From contig NZ_CP045644.1 of assembly GCF_009498455.1 (NCBI RefSeq), positions 2,015,001 to 2,079,000 of the forward strand: a stretch of DNA of 64,000 nucleotides. The letters are read 5' to 3'. The DNA is from Variovorax paradoxus. Lineage in GTDB: Bacteria > Pseudomonadota > Gammaproteobacteria > Burkholderiales > Burkholderiaceae_C. Position numbers and translations under genes: made by a program. Below the pieces are notes generated by a model. The model saw only the letters and a list, made by a program, of their open reading frames with translations, was not told the origin of the DNA and did not search any database. This document shows, piece by piece, positions 42,142 through 50,750 of the stretch; position 1 is the stretch's first letter; the number at the start of each line of letters is the position of its first letter.

Positions 42142-44121
42142 TTACTTGTACAGCAGCTGCGGCAGCCACAGCCCGATCTGCGGCCAGATGTACAGCAGCA
42201 CGATCGCCAGCACCTGGATGCCCATGAACGGCAGCATGCCCAGGAAGATCTGGTTCAGCGTGACGTGCGACGGGCTCACGCCCTTCAGGTAGAAGGCGGC
42301 CATCGCCACCGGCGGCGACAGGAACGCCGTCTGCAGGTTCAGCGCCACCAGCAGGCCGAAGAACAGCGGGTCGACACCGAAGTTGTCCAGCAGCGGGATG
42401 AAGATGGGCATGAAGATCACGATGATCTCGGTCCACTCCAGCGGCCAGCCCAGCAGGAAGATGATGACCTGGCTCAGGATCAGGAACTGAACCTTCGTGA
42501 GGTTCATGCCGAGCACCCACTGTTCCACCAGCGCCTGGCCGCCCAGCAGCGCGAACGCCGCCGAGAAGATGGCCGAGCCGACGAACAGCCAGCACACCAT
42601 CGCCGAGGTCTTGGCCGTGAGGAAGACCGATTCCTTCAGCACCGTGAGGTTGAGCCGCCGGTAGGCTGCGGCCAGCAGCATGCCGCCCAGTGCGCCCATG
42701 GCGGCGGCCTCGGTCGGCGTGGCCAAGCCCAGCACGATCGAGCCCAGCACCGAGAGGATCAGCAGCACCAGCGGGAAGAACGAACCCAGCAGCATCTTGA
42801 AGATCTCGAGCCGCGCGAAACTCAGGAACAGGTAGAACAGCGTGACCATCGCGCCGAAGACGGCGAAGGTGACCCACCACCAGGTCGGCGCGGGGCGCAC
42901 CGAGGCGCCTTCGGCCGGCGCCGAGGATGCGGCGGCCGGCGGTTCTGCCACCGCGGCTGCAGGCGCCGAGGCTTCGGCGGCAGCACCGGGCGGTTCGGCC
43001 AGCGGGCCTGAAGACGAGGCGGCCGGCGCGGGCGTTTCTTCCGACGGCGGCTCCTGCAGCCCGCCTTCCGCAGGCGGCTCTGCCAGGCTGTCGTTCGACG
43101 GCGGCTCCTGCAAGCCGCCCGCACTGCTTTCGCCGCTGCCCGTTCCGGTCGCGCCGATCTCCTGGATCTCGTAGCGCGCCTGCGCTTCCACGGTGGTCAC
43201 CGACTGGTAGCTCAGGCCCGCGGCCAGCAGGAAGATCGCGCCGGGCAGCACGACGATGCCCAGCTGCTTGAGCACATGCGAGAACGGCACGTCGGCGTTG
43301 CGGCGGCCTTTCAGCAGCCCGACCACGGCGTGCGCGGCGGGGCTGTCGGCCAGCCGCTGCGACAGCGGCGGCAGCGGCACCACGCGCTCGGCCTGCGACA
43401 GCGGCGGCGCCCACTGCGGCTTCAGCCACGCGATGACGATCACGTACACCACATACAGCGACGCGAGCATCAGCCCTGGAAAGAAAGCGCCCGCGTACAG
43501 CTGCACCACCGACACGCCCGCCGTCGCGCCGTACACGATCAGCAGCACCGACGGCGGAATCAGGATGCCCAGGCAGCCGCCCGCCGTGATCGCACCCGCG
43601 GCCAGCGGCACGCTGTAGCCCGCGCGCAGCATGGCCGGCAGCGCGAGCAGGCCCATGAGCGTGACCACTGCGCCGACGATGCCGGTGGCAGTCGCGAAGA
43701 TGGTGCAGGTGACCAGCGTCGCCACGGCCAGCGCGCCCGGCAGGCGCGCGAGCGCCAGGTGCAGGCTCTTGAAGAGCGACTCGATGAGGTTGGCGCGCTC
43801 CACCAGGTAGCCCATGAAGACGAACAGCGGCACGGCGATCAGCACGTCGTTGGCCATGGTCTTGTAGGCCGACTGCACCATCAGGTCGAGCGTGCGGTGC
43901 CAGTCGCGGTCGTAGGCCAGCCAGGTGAAGAGCATGCCCATGCCCATCAGCGTGAACGCCGTGGGAAAGCCCAGCATGATCGCCACCACGACGAGCGAGA
44001 GCATCAGCAGGCCCAGGTGGCCGTTGGTGATGGTGTCGGCGCTCAGCAGCATGGCTGCCGCGCCGATGACGATGAGGGCCATGAACGACAGGCCGAACCA
44101 GAGTTCGCGGCGGATGTTCAT
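42142..44121 (-). CDS. dctM: TRAP transporter large permease (DctM type) with low-complexity insert
   Basis: A 659-residue DctM-family permease; family members are commonly near 430. It begins M-N-I-R-R-E-L-W-F-G-L-S and shows the G-x-P-T-A-F-T-L-M-G core, G-I-L-I-P-P-S-V-L-L-I and, late, A-T-P-T-E-A-A-A-M-G and L-S-P-P-V-A-M-A-A-F. Between about residues 324 and 408 lies a hydrophilic insert made of repeats of L-Q-E-P-P-S or L-A-E-P-P with Ala/Pro spacers, flanked by extra hydrophobic segments. The start overlaps dctQ's stop by four bases. It drives Na+/H+-coupled uptake of the ligand delivered by DctP. Confidence 0.93.
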   Translation of the reverse strand: MNIRRELWFGLSFMALIVIGAAAMLLSADTITNGHLGLLMLSLVVVAIMLGFPTAFTLMGMGMLFTWLAYDRDWHRTLDLMVQSAYKTMANDVLIAVPLFVFMGYLVERANLIESLFKSLHLALARLPGALAVATLVTCTIFATATGIVGAVVTLMGLLALPAMLRAGYSVPLAAGAITAGGCLGILIPPSVLLIVYGATAGVSVVQLYAGAFFPGLMLASLYVVYVIVIAWLKPQWAPPLSQAERVVPLPPLSQRLADSPAAHAVVGLLKGRRNADVPFSHVLKQLGIVVLPGAIFLLAAGLSYQSVTTVEAQARYEIQEIGATGTGSGESSAGGLQEPPSNDSLAEPPAEGGLQEPPSEETPAPAASSSGPLAEPPGAAAEASAPAAAVAEPPAAASSAPAEGASVRPAPTWWWVTFAVFGAMVTLFYLFLSFARLEIFKMLLGSFFPLVLLILSVLGSIVLGLATPTEAAAMGALGGMLLAAAYRRLNLTVLKESVFLTAKTSAMVCWLFVGSAIFSAAFALLGGQALVEQWVLGMNLTKVQFLILSQVIIFLLGWPLEWTEIIVIFMPIFIPLLDNFGVDPLFFGLLVALNLQTAFLSPPVAMAAFYLKGVSPSHVTLNQIFLGMLPFMGIQVLAIVLLYIWPQIGLWLPQLLYK

Positions 44122-44738
44122 CGCGCGCCCTCCTTGGCCACCACCACGCGGTCGAGCGCGGCGATGTCTTCGTCCTTCACGTGCACCATTTCCTTGAGCT
44201 TCTCGACGTCGACTTCTTCCACGTCCTGCTCGCGCGACGGCCAGGCGCCGGTGCGGATGCATTGCACGCAGCGAATGATCTCGACCACGCCCTGCAGCAG
44301 CAGCGTGAAGCCGGCCAGCGGAATGACGTACTTGAACGGGTACAGCGGCAGCGGCTCGGCCGAGAAGGTCTGCTCGCGGATGGCGAGCGACTCGCCCGCA
44401 TAGACCCAGCCGGCCCAGGTCAGCGCGATGATGCCGGGCAGGAAGAACAGAAAGTAGAGCACCAGGTCGAACAGCGCCTGCGTGCGGGGACGAAAGAAGC
44501 CGTAGAGCACGTCACCGCGCACATGGCCGTTCTTCGAGAGCGTGTAGGCACCGGCCGTCATGAACATGGCGCCGTACAACATGATCTGGGCATCGAGCAC
44601 CCAGGCGTGCGGGCGGTTCAGCACATAGCGAGAGAACACCTCCCAGCTGATGAGCAGCGTGAGCAGCAGCGCGCACCACGAGAAGGTCTTGCCGATCCAG
44701 GTCGAGAACCGGTCGACGGCCAACAAAAAAGATTGCAT
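44118..44738 (-). CDS. dctQ: TRAP transporter small permease (DctQ type)
   Basis: A 206-residue membrane protein with four hydrophobic segments and the typical W-E-V-F-S-R-Y-V-L-N-R-P-H-A-W motif of DctQ after the first one. A charged C-terminal tail of about 35 residues (Glu/Asp/Lys-rich) is longer than usual. It starts at 44738, 88 bp after dctP, and its stop overlaps dctM (44118-44121). It joins DctM to form the membrane unit. Confidence 0.93.
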   Translation of the reverse strand: MQSFLLAVDRFSTWIGKTFSWCALLLTLLISWEVFSRYVLNRPHAWVLDAQIMLYGAMFMTAGAYTLSKNGHVRGDVLYGFFRPRTQALFDLVLYFLFFLPGIIALTWAGWVYAGESLAIREQTFSAEPLPLYPFKYVIPLAGFTLLLQGVVEIIRCVQCIRTGAWPSREQDVEEVDVEKLKEMVHVKDEDIAALDRVVVAKEGAR

Positions 44739-44787
44739 CGAAAGGGGCTCCTCGCTGCGGGCGATGCCGCGCGGACAGGCAAGCAAA

Positions 44788-44810
44788 GAGGGCACCGCGC
44801 GGGTGCCCTC
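44788..44810. terminator. Hairpin between dctP and dctQ, possible attenuator
   Basis: A perfect 9-bp stem GAGGGCACC / GGTGCCCTC with a five-base GCGCG loop. On the coding (minus) strand only a short T stretch follows, so it is probably a partial terminator or RNA-stabilising end that gives more DctP than DctQM. It begins 17 bp after the dctP stop. Confidence 0.65.
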
Positions 44811-44826
44811 AGGTCGGCGGATGGCC

Positions 44827-45942
44827 TCAGGCCTTCTTGGCCTTGGCGCCGAAGTAGTGGTTGTAGGCCATCTTGAAATCGACCGTGTAGTCGTTCTGCC
44901 ATTGGCCTGCGCGCTCGGCAAAGGCCTTCTGCGAGTCGAGCACCTTCTTGAACATCGGGTTCTCGGCCGACTTCTTGGCCACCGTCTTGTCCCACGAGGC
45001 CAGCTGCGCGCGCAGGATGGCGTCGGGCGTCTTGTAGAACTTGATGCCGGCCTTCTTCAGCTCGATGTAGTCCTGCGAGTTGCGCTGGATCGCCTTCCAG
45101 CTCATGTCGGCGCTGGAGGCCTGCACCGCGTAGTCGATGATCGACTTGAGCTCGGTCGGCAGCGCCGTGAGCTTGGCCTTGTTGAACAGGATTTCGAACT
45201 GCTCGCCCGACTGGTGAAAGCTCTGCAGCATGCAGTTCTTCGCCACGTCGGGAAAGCCCAGCACGCGGTCGCTCGACGCGTTGTTGAACTCGGCCGCATC
45301 GATCAGGCCGCGGTCCAGCGCCGGCACGATCTCGCCGCCGGGCAGCGGGTTCACGGCCGTGCCCATGTCGGTGAACACGTCCACCGCCAGGCCCACGGTG
45401 CGGAACTTCAGGCCCTTCATGTCCTCGACCTTGGCCACCGGCTTCTTGAACCAGCCCAGCGGCTGCGTGGGCATGGGGCCGTACAGGTACGACACCACGT
45501 CCAGGTTCAGGCTCTTGTAGATCTCGTCGATCAGCGCCTTGCCGCCGCCGTAGTTGTGCCAGGCCAGGACCATGTTGGCGTCCATGCCGAAGCCCGGGCC
45601 CGAACCCCACAGCGCGAGCGCCGAGTTCTTGCCGTACCAGTACGCGACCACGCCGTGGCCGCCGTCGAGCGTGCCCTTGGCCACCGCGTCGAGCAGCTGG
45701 AAGGCGGGCACCACCGAGCCGGCGGGCAGCACTTCGATCTTCAGGCGGTTGCCCGCCATGTCGTTCACCTTCTTGGCGAAGTCCTGTGCGTACTCGTGGA
45801 AGATGTCTTTCGCCGGCCAGGTGCTCTGGAAACGCAGCGACGTGGTTTGGGCCATGCTGACCATCGGCGCCGACATGGCGCCTGCAGCCACTGCCGCACC
45901 TTTGAGAAGGCTTCGGCGGCGGGGCGATTTGCTGTCTGTCAT
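44827..45942 (-). CDS. dctP: TRAP transporter periplasmic binding protein (DctP/TakP type)
   Basis: A 371-residue binding protein with a twin-arginine signal (R-R-R-S-L-L-K-G, hydrophobic Ala-rich core, A-Q-T cleavage). The mature part has F-Q-S-T-W-P-A-K, G-G-H-G-V-V-A-Y-W-Y and the K-F-R-T-V-G ligand Arg, resembling the 2-keto-acid/lactate-binding TakP/TtLacP subgroup rather than C4-dicarboxylate binders. First gene of the leftward dctPQM operon and divergent from the rhodanese gene with a 218-bp gap holding a palindrome at 46057-46076. Confidence 0.93.
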   Translation of the reverse strand: MTDSKSPRRRSLLKGAAVAAGAMSAPMVSMAQTTSLRFQSTWPAKDIFHEYAQDFAKKVNDMAGNRLKIEVLPAGSVVPAFQLLDAVAKGTLDGGHGVVAYWYGKNSALALWGSGPGFGMDANMVLAWHNYGGGKALIDEIYKSLNLDVVSYLYGPMPTQPLGWFKKPVAKVEDMKGLKFRTVGLAVDVFTDMGTAVNPLPGGEIVPALDRGLIDAAEFNNASSDRVLGFPDVAKNCMLQSFHQSGEQFEILFNKAKLTALPTELKSIIDYAVQASSADMSWKAIQRNSQDYIELKKAGIKFYKTPDAILRAQLASWDKTVAKKSAENPMFKKVLDSQKAFAERAGQWQNDYTVDFKMAYNHYFGAKAKKA

Positions 45943-46056
45943 GTGTCTCTCTCCATAAGTTCTCTGACCGGAACACCCAGGCCGTCGTCTTCACGTTATG
46001 GTTTCGACAGGCCGCGACCTCCATCTTTGGCGCGCCACACCTTGTGACAAACAGGG

Positions 46057-46076
46057 TTTTCACGAACCGGTGAAAA
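46057..46076. promoter_or_regulatory. Palindrome upstream of dctP, possible operator
   Basis: TTTTCAC (46057-46063) and GTGAAAA (46070-46076) are exact inverted copies with a six-base spacer, 115 bp upstream of the dctP start and 85 bp upstream of the rhodanese start. A dimeric regulator encoded elsewhere could bind it; none is adjacent. Confidence 0.4.
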
Positions 46077-46160
46077 ATTCCATCATCCGGCGTGCAGATC
46101 GATCGCCCCGAGCCGCCAAAGGCTTCGGGCTAACCCTAGAAATTGGAAAGAAAACGCGAA

Positions 46161-46571
46161 ATGAGCGAACCCGTTGGAGAAAAAGGCTACGCCGGCGACG
46201 TGACGCCCGAACAAGCCGCGCAGTGGATGGCCAGCGGCGAGGCCGTGCTGGTCGACGTGCGCACCGACGCCGAGCGTGAATGGGTCGGCTACGTGCCCGG
46301 CGCCGTGCCGCTGGCCTGGAAGCAGTGGCCCGGCATGGCGCTCAACCCGGCCTTCGACGACGGCGTGCGCGCCGCTGCGGAGGGCGGCAAGAAGCTGGTG
46401 CTGCTGTGCCGCAGCGGTGTGCGCTCGATCGCCGCGGCGAAGCGGGCGACCGAACTGGGCGTGCAGGCCTACAACATCCTCGAAGGCTTCGAGGGCAACC
46501 CGGACGAGAGCGGGCACCGCGGGTTGATCGGGGGCTGGCGCAAGCGCGGGCTGCCCTGGCGCCAGAACTAG
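46161..46571 (+). CDS. Single-domain rhodanese-like protein
   Basis: A 136-residue rhodanese domain. The active-site loop is C-R-S-G-V-R-S with the persulfide-forming Cys, preceded by the V-L-V-D-V-R-T motif. It would move sulfane sulfur to cyanide or thiols in the cytoplasm. ATG 46161 is preferred; an in-frame TTG at 46143 lacks support. Divergent from dctP; the next gene, encoding a DUF4242 protein, is convergent. Confidence 0.93.
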   Translation: MSEPVGEKGYAGDVTPEQAAQWMASGEAVLVDVRTDAEREWVGYVPGAVPLAWKQWPGMALNPAFDDGVRAAAEGGKKLVLLCRSGVRSIAAAKRATELGVQAYNILEGFEGNPDESGHRGLIGGWRKRGLPWRQN

Positions 46572-46597
46572 AGAGCGCCCAGAGAGCGCCGCTCGCC

Positions 46598-46870
46598 TCA
46601 CTCGGACGTGGCCGGGTCGATCACGCTGTACACCCGGTCCACACGGTTGGCCGGAAAGCCACCGAGCTCCGCGTGACGGCGCACCAGGGCCTCGTCGGTC
46701 GCCTGGTAGACGCAGTAGATCCGGTCGTCGGTCACGTAGCTGTGGATCCACTGGATGTCGGTGCCCATGCTGTTGAGCACGCCACAGGATTTCTGCGAGA
46801 TGGCCTTGAGGTCCGACGGCGTGAACTTGCCGGCGCCGGGGATGTCTCGCTCGATAACGAATTTGGGCAT
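46598..46870 (-). CDS. DUF4242 family small protein
   Basis: A 90-residue protein of the DUF4242 family (K-F-V-I-E-R-D-I-P-G-A-G and W-I-H-S-Y-V-T-D-D-R-I-Y-C-V-Y), a ferredoxin-like alpha-beta fold, of unknown function. AGGAG precedes the ATG at 46870. It is divergent from the AraC gene at 46999 with 128 bp between, which makes that regulator its probable controller. It is convergent with the rhodanese gene. Confidence 0.9.
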   Translation of the reverse strand: MPKFVIERDIPGAGKFTPSDLKAISQKSCGVLNSMGTDIQWIHSYVTDDRIYCVYQATDEALVRRHAELGGFPANRVDRVYSVIDPATSE

Positions 46871-46998
46871 GGCGGTACTCCTGTCTAGAATCGGCCGAAG
46901 GTGACCAGGTCCTATGGTGCCGACGTGCAGCCGCCCTGCATTGCCCGTCTCGCCGGACTTGTTGACCGAAACCCCGCCCTCGCTTGCCGGAGGTGACC

Positions 46999-47952
46999 AT
47001 GGATGTCTTGTCGGACGTGCTGCGGACCATCCGCCTGGAGGGCGCGCTGTTCCTGAACGGGGACATGTATGCACCCTGGTGCTTCAAGGTACCCAAGGGC
47101 GCGCACATCGCGCAACTGCTCAGGCCTGGCGCGCAGCGGCTGGCCATCTGCCACCTCGTGCTGCAAGGCGAATGCTGGGCCCAGGTCGACGGTGAGGCGC
47201 CGATCCACGCGCACGCCGGCGACGTGATCGCCGTGCCGCATGGCGACGCGCATGTGCTGGGCAGCGGCCTGCACCATGCGGCCGTGGACATGTCGCATGT
47301 GGTGAGTCCGCGGGCGCCCGAGCTGGAGCGCATCCGCTATGGCGGCCAGGGCGAGCGCACGGTGCTGGTCTGCAGCTGGTTCGCGTACGAAGGCGACGCG
47401 CCCCATCCCGTCATGTCGAACATTCCGCATCTGTTCACCACGCCGCTGCGCAGCAGGCCGGCGGGCCCGTGGATCGAGCAGTCGGTCGACTTCGTGTTGG
47501 GTGATGCGCCGTTGCACACGCCCGGCTCGGAGATGGTCGCCGCCAAGGTGGCGGAAGTGCTGTTCACCGAAGTGCTGCGCGGCTACATCGAGTCGATGCC
47601 TGCCAACAACCCCGGCTGGCTGGCGGGCCTGCGCGACCCCCATGTGAGCCGCTGCCTGGCGCTGATGCACGCCGAGCCCGCGCGCAACTGGACGGTCGAC
47701 GCACTGGCTCAGGAAGTTCATACCTCGCGCAGCGTGCTGGCGGACCGCTTCACCGAACTGGTGGGCGCGCCGCCCATGCACTACCTGGCGCGCTGGCGCA
47801 TGATCCTGGCCGCCGGCATGCTGCGCAAGGACCAGGGCAACCTGGCGCGCATTGCCGAAGGCGTGGGCTACGAATCGGAAGCGGCTTTCAACCGCGCATT
47901 CAAGCGGGAGTACGGGGTGTCGCCCGGGGCCTGGCGCCAGAACGGCGCCTAG
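46999..47952 (+). CDS. AraC-family transcriptional regulator with cupin domain
   Basis: A 317-residue regulator. The N-terminal cupin-type domain (about 1-190) contains H-A-H-A-G-D-V-I-A-V-P-H-G-D-A-H, which could bind a small ligand or metal. The C-terminal double helix-turn-helix (about 210-310) ends with the A-R-I-A-E-G-V-G-Y-E-S-E-A-A-F-N-R-A-F-K motif of AraC proteins. GGAGG at 46989-46993 supports ATG 46999; an upstream in-frame start at 46984 is possible. Divergent from the DUF4242 gene, its likely target. Confidence 0.92.
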   Translation: MDVLSDVLRTIRLEGALFLNGDMYAPWCFKVPKGAHIAQLLRPGAQRLAICHLVLQGECWAQVDGEAPIHAHAGDVIAVPHGDAHVLGSGLHHAAVDMSHVVSPRAPELERIRYGGQGERTVLVCSWFAYEGDAPHPVMSNIPHLFTTPLRSRPAGPWIEQSVDFVLGDAPLHTPGSEMVAAKVAEVLFTEVLRGYIESMPANNPGWLAGLRDPHVSRCLALMHAEPARNWTVDALAQEVHTSRSVLADRFTELVGAPPMHYLARWRMILAAGMLRKDQGNLARIAEGVGYESEAAFNRAFKREYGVSPGAWRQNGA

Positions 47953-47982
47953 CGATGCGCGCCGGGCTTGATCCGGCTGCGA

Positions 47983-48444
47983 TCAGAGCGCGGGGATGCG
48001 CAGCTTCTGGCCCGGGTAGATCTTGTCCGGGTGCGACAGCATCGGCTTGTTCGCCTCGAAGATCGCGTTGTACTTGTTGGCGTCGCCGTAGTACTTCTTC
48101 GAGATGGCCGAGAGCGTGTCGCCCTTCACCACGTCGTGGTACTGCGCAGGCGGTGCGGCCGGGGCGACAAGGTTGTTGTCGACGCTCGTGACGTTGGCCA
48201 CGTTGCCCGCGGCGAGCGCGGCTTTCTCGCTGGCTTCCTGCGAGGGCGCTTGACCTGCGAGGGTGACGACGCCGCTGCTCGCGGTGTAGGTCACTTCCAG
48301 TCCGGTGAGGCCGAGGTTCTGGGTCTCGATGTAGGTCTTGATGGCCGCGGCGGCTGCCGTGTTCGCATCGGGTGTGGCCGCTTCGGCCGACGAACCGCCG
48401 AACAGTTTTTCGCCGGCCTCCTTGATGAAGCTGAGCAATCCCAT
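47983..48444 (-). CDS. kbp: Kbp (YgaU)-like BON-LysM potassium-binding protein
   Basis: A 153-residue protein very like E. coli Kbp/YgaU over its whole length: start [14 protein letters not shown], a BON domain (about 30-92), and a LysM domain (about 103-152) with [13 protein letters not shown] and the end [10 protein letters not shown]. coli Kbp is a cytoplasmic K+ sensor; LysM here need not imply peptidoglycan binding because no signal peptide is present. Divergent from coaX with 134 bp between. Confidence 0.93.
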   Translation of the reverse strand: MGLLSFIKEAGEKLFGGSSAEAATPDANTAAAAAIKTYIETQNLGLTGLEVTYTASSGVVTLAGQAPSQEASEKAALAAGNVANVTSVDNNLVAPAAPPAQYHDVVKGDTLSAISKKYYGDANKYNAIFEANKPMLSHPDKIYPGQKLRIPAL

Positions 48445-48578
48445 GGTGTTCTCCTTGTGCCGTGGTGGATGGAAAGGGCGAATGTAGCGGCGGAACCGAC
48501 CGCATCCGCGTAGGCCCACGCCGCGACTGTCAAAGAGGCGCCAGCAGGAATAACCACAAAGTCGCAATAATCGCGCGC

Positions 48579-49352
48579 ATGTCTTCCCCCTTCCTCGCCA
48601 TCGACATCGGCAACACCCGGCTCAAGTGGGCGCTTTACGAGGGGGCTTTCCCCGGTGCGGCGCTGCAGGCCCATGGTGCCGAGTTTCTCGACCACATCGA
48701 ACGCCTGGCCGACGGCCCCTGGGCCGAGCTGCCCGCGCCCGGCTCCATGCTGGGCTGCGTCGTGGCCGGCGACACGCTGCGACGGCGCGCCGAAGAGCAG
48801 ATCACCGAACGCTTCGACTGCACGCCGCGCTGGGTGGTGTCGAGCGCGGGCGAGGCCGGCATCGTCAACGGCTACGACCACCCGACACGGCTGGGCGCCG
48901 ACCGCTTCGTGGCGATGATCGGCGCGCGCCACCGCATGCTGACGCAAGGGCCCGAGCGGCCGATGGTGGTGGTGCTGATCGGCACGGCCGTCACGGTCGA
49001 GGCGATCGATGCCAGCGGCAAGTTCTTGGGCGGCCTCATCCTGCCGGGCCACGGCATCATGTTGCGCGCGCTCGAGTCGGGCACGGCGGGCCTGCACGTG
49101 CCCACCGGCGAGGTGCGCGAATTTCCCACCAACACCAGCGACGCGCTGACCAGCGGGGGTACCTACGCCATCGCGGGCGCGGTCGAGCGCATGGTGCAGC
49201 ACGTGCGCTCGCACTGCGGCGCCGAGCCGGCCTGCTTCATGACCGGCGGCGCGGGCTGGAAGATGGCGCCCGCCATGAACGGGGACTTCGAACTGGTCGA
49301 GAGCCTGATCATGGACGGCCTGCTCGTCATCGCGAAGCAGCGCGCCGGCTGA
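48579..49352 (+). CDS. coaX: Type III pantothenate kinase
   Basis: A 257-residue CoaX. The ASKHA-fold phosphate 1 motif is A-I-D9-I-G-N-T-R-L-K, and later [10 protein letters not shown] and G-L-I-L-P-G fit the family. CoaX catalyses the first committed step of CoA synthesis, ATP-dependent phosphorylation of pantothenate, without CoA feedback inhibition, and is the usual form in Burkholderiales, where coaA is often missing. ATG 48579 is chosen because the fold starts there; the longer frame has no support. Confidence 0.95.
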   Translation: MSSPFLAIDIGNTRLKWALYEGAFPGAALQAHGAEFLDHIERLADGPWAELPAPGSMLGCVVAGDTLRRRAEEQITERFDCTPRWVVSSAGEAGIVNGYDHPTRLGADRFVAMIGARHRMLTQGPERPMVVVLIGTAVTVEAIDASGKFLGGLILPGHGIMLRALESGTAGLHVPTGEVREFPTNTSDALTSGGTYAIAGAVERMVQHVRSHCGAEPACFMTGGAGWKMAPAMNGDFELVESLIMDGLLVIAKQRAG

Positions 49353-49365
49353 GCCACCTGGAAGC

Positions 49366-50712
49366 TCAGGGCTTCATCAACGCCTCGCCCATGGCCTGGA
49401 AGGCGGGCAGGGTCAGCGGGTCGTTGCCTCCGTTCGCGGCGATCGGGTGCGCGGCGTAGCGCACGATGACCATCTCAGCCTTCGGATCGACATAGATGCT
49501 CTGGCCGTGGATGCCACGCGCCATGTACGCGCCATGCGGGTTGTGCGTCACCCACCACATGTTCCGGTAGCTCCAGCCCGGCAGCAGCGCGTAGCCGGCC
49601 TTCGCGAACTTGGCGGGGTCGGCGCCGCGCTGGATGTCGTCGACCACCGCCTTCGCGATCGCCTGCTGTCCGTTCGGGGCGCGCCCGCCGTTGCGCAGTG
49701 TTTCGCCGAAGCGCGCGATGTCGCGCAGCACGGTGTTCAGGCCACCGCCGCCCGACTCGGTGCCGATGCGGTCGACCATGAAATACGCATCCTGCTCGGC
49801 GCCGATGCGGCGCCAGATTTTTTCGCTCAGCAGGTCGGCCAGCGAGCGGTTGGACGCGCGGCGCAGCACCCAGGCCAGCACCTCGGCGTTGACCGTCTTG
49901 TAGGCAAAGGCGTCGCCGTGCGTGCCTTCCTTCTTGAGCGTGACCAGGAACTCGTAGAACGATTTCGGGCCCGTGTAGTTGGCGCCCTGCGTCAGCATGC
50001 CGCCGGCGCGCGCATAGTCCCAGACCTCGGCCTTGGGGTCAGCGTAGTTCTCGGAGTAGCGCACGCCGATGGTCATGTCCATCACCTGGCGCACCGTGGC
50101 GTCGCCGTAGGCCGTGTCCTTGAGTTCGGGCAGGTACTTCGTGACCGGCGCCGACGGGTCGATCGTGCCCTCCTGCGCAAGGATGGCCGCCAGCGTGCCC
50201 ACGAACGACTTGGTGACCGACATCGCCAGGTGCGGGCGCTCGGGCGTGAGCGCGCCGAAGTACTTCTCGTAGACCACCTGGCCGCGGTGCAGCACCAGGA
50301 TGCCGTCGGTGTAGGTGCGCGTGACCATCTGGCCGAAGGTCTGCGCCTCGCCGCCGCCCATCGGCTGGAAGCGCACGGCCTCGATGTCGAAGCGCGGCGT
50401 GGCCGTCGGCAGCGGGCTCGCGGCGCCGGGGCCGCGCCACACGTTGGCCGTGGGCACCGTCTCGCGCACGTGCGAGAAGCTCCAGCGGATGCGCGGGTAC
50501 ACGCCGCCGACCGGGTTGTCGAAGGTGATCTGCTTGTCGGGTGGTGGCGGAAAGCCCTGCATCCAGCCCATCGCCTCCACCGAGGTGGCAGCGGGATCGG
50601 GCAGCGCGGGCGGCGTCGGGGTCTGGGCGTGGCTGGTGTTCACGGCAAGAAGGGCGAAGGCGGCGGCCAGCGCCGTGCGTTGAAAAAAGAAAAACGACGA
50701 AGAAGAGGGCAT
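49366..50712 (-). CDS. Secreted serine hydrolase, class C beta-lactamase/6-aminohexanoate-dimer-hydrolase (NylB) like
   Basis: A 448-residue protein with a signal peptide ending S-H-A-Q near residue 30. Catalytic S165-V-T-K168 (S-x-x-K) is clear, Tyr219 in V-R-Y-S-E is the probable general base, and the C-terminal G-I-H-G-Q-S-I-Y-V-D block is like NylB/EstB-type esterases. Substrate could be an ester or amide; true beta-lactam hydrolysis is unlikely. The first residues are M-P-S followed by poly-Ser and poly-Phe from a polypyrimidine tract. It lies 38 bp after the enoyl-CoA hydratase stop on the same strand. Confidence 0.9.
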   Translation of the reverse strand: MPSSSSFFFFQRTALAAAFALLAVNTSHAQTPTPPALPDPAATSVEAMGWMQGFPPPPDKQITFDNPVGGVYPRIRWSFSHVRETVPTANVWRGPGAASPLPTATPRFDIEAVRFQPMGGGEAQTFGQMVTRTYTDGILVLHRGQVVYEKYFGALTPERPHLAMSVTKSFVGTLAAILAQEGTIDPSAPVTKYLPELKDTAYGDATVRQVMDMTIGVRYSENYADPKAEVWDYARAGGMLTQGANYTGPKSFYEFLVTLKKEGTHGDAFAYKTVNAEVLAWVLRRASNRSLADLLSEKIWRRIGAEQDAYFMVDRIGTESGGGGLNTVLRDIARFGETLRNGGRAPNGQQAIAKAVVDDIQRGADPAKFAKAGYALLPGWSYRNMWWVTHNPHGAYMARGIHGQSIYVDPKAEMVIVRYAAHPIAANGGNDPLTLPAFQAMGEALMKP

Positions 50713-50750
50713 GCAACGGGCTCCAGTGGACGACAGAAACGGAACAGCAA

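Noticed and set aside
49366..50712. Considered as a beta-lactamase resistance gene
   Set aside because: S-x-x-K is present but the C-terminal block and length fit NylB/EstB-like esterases better.
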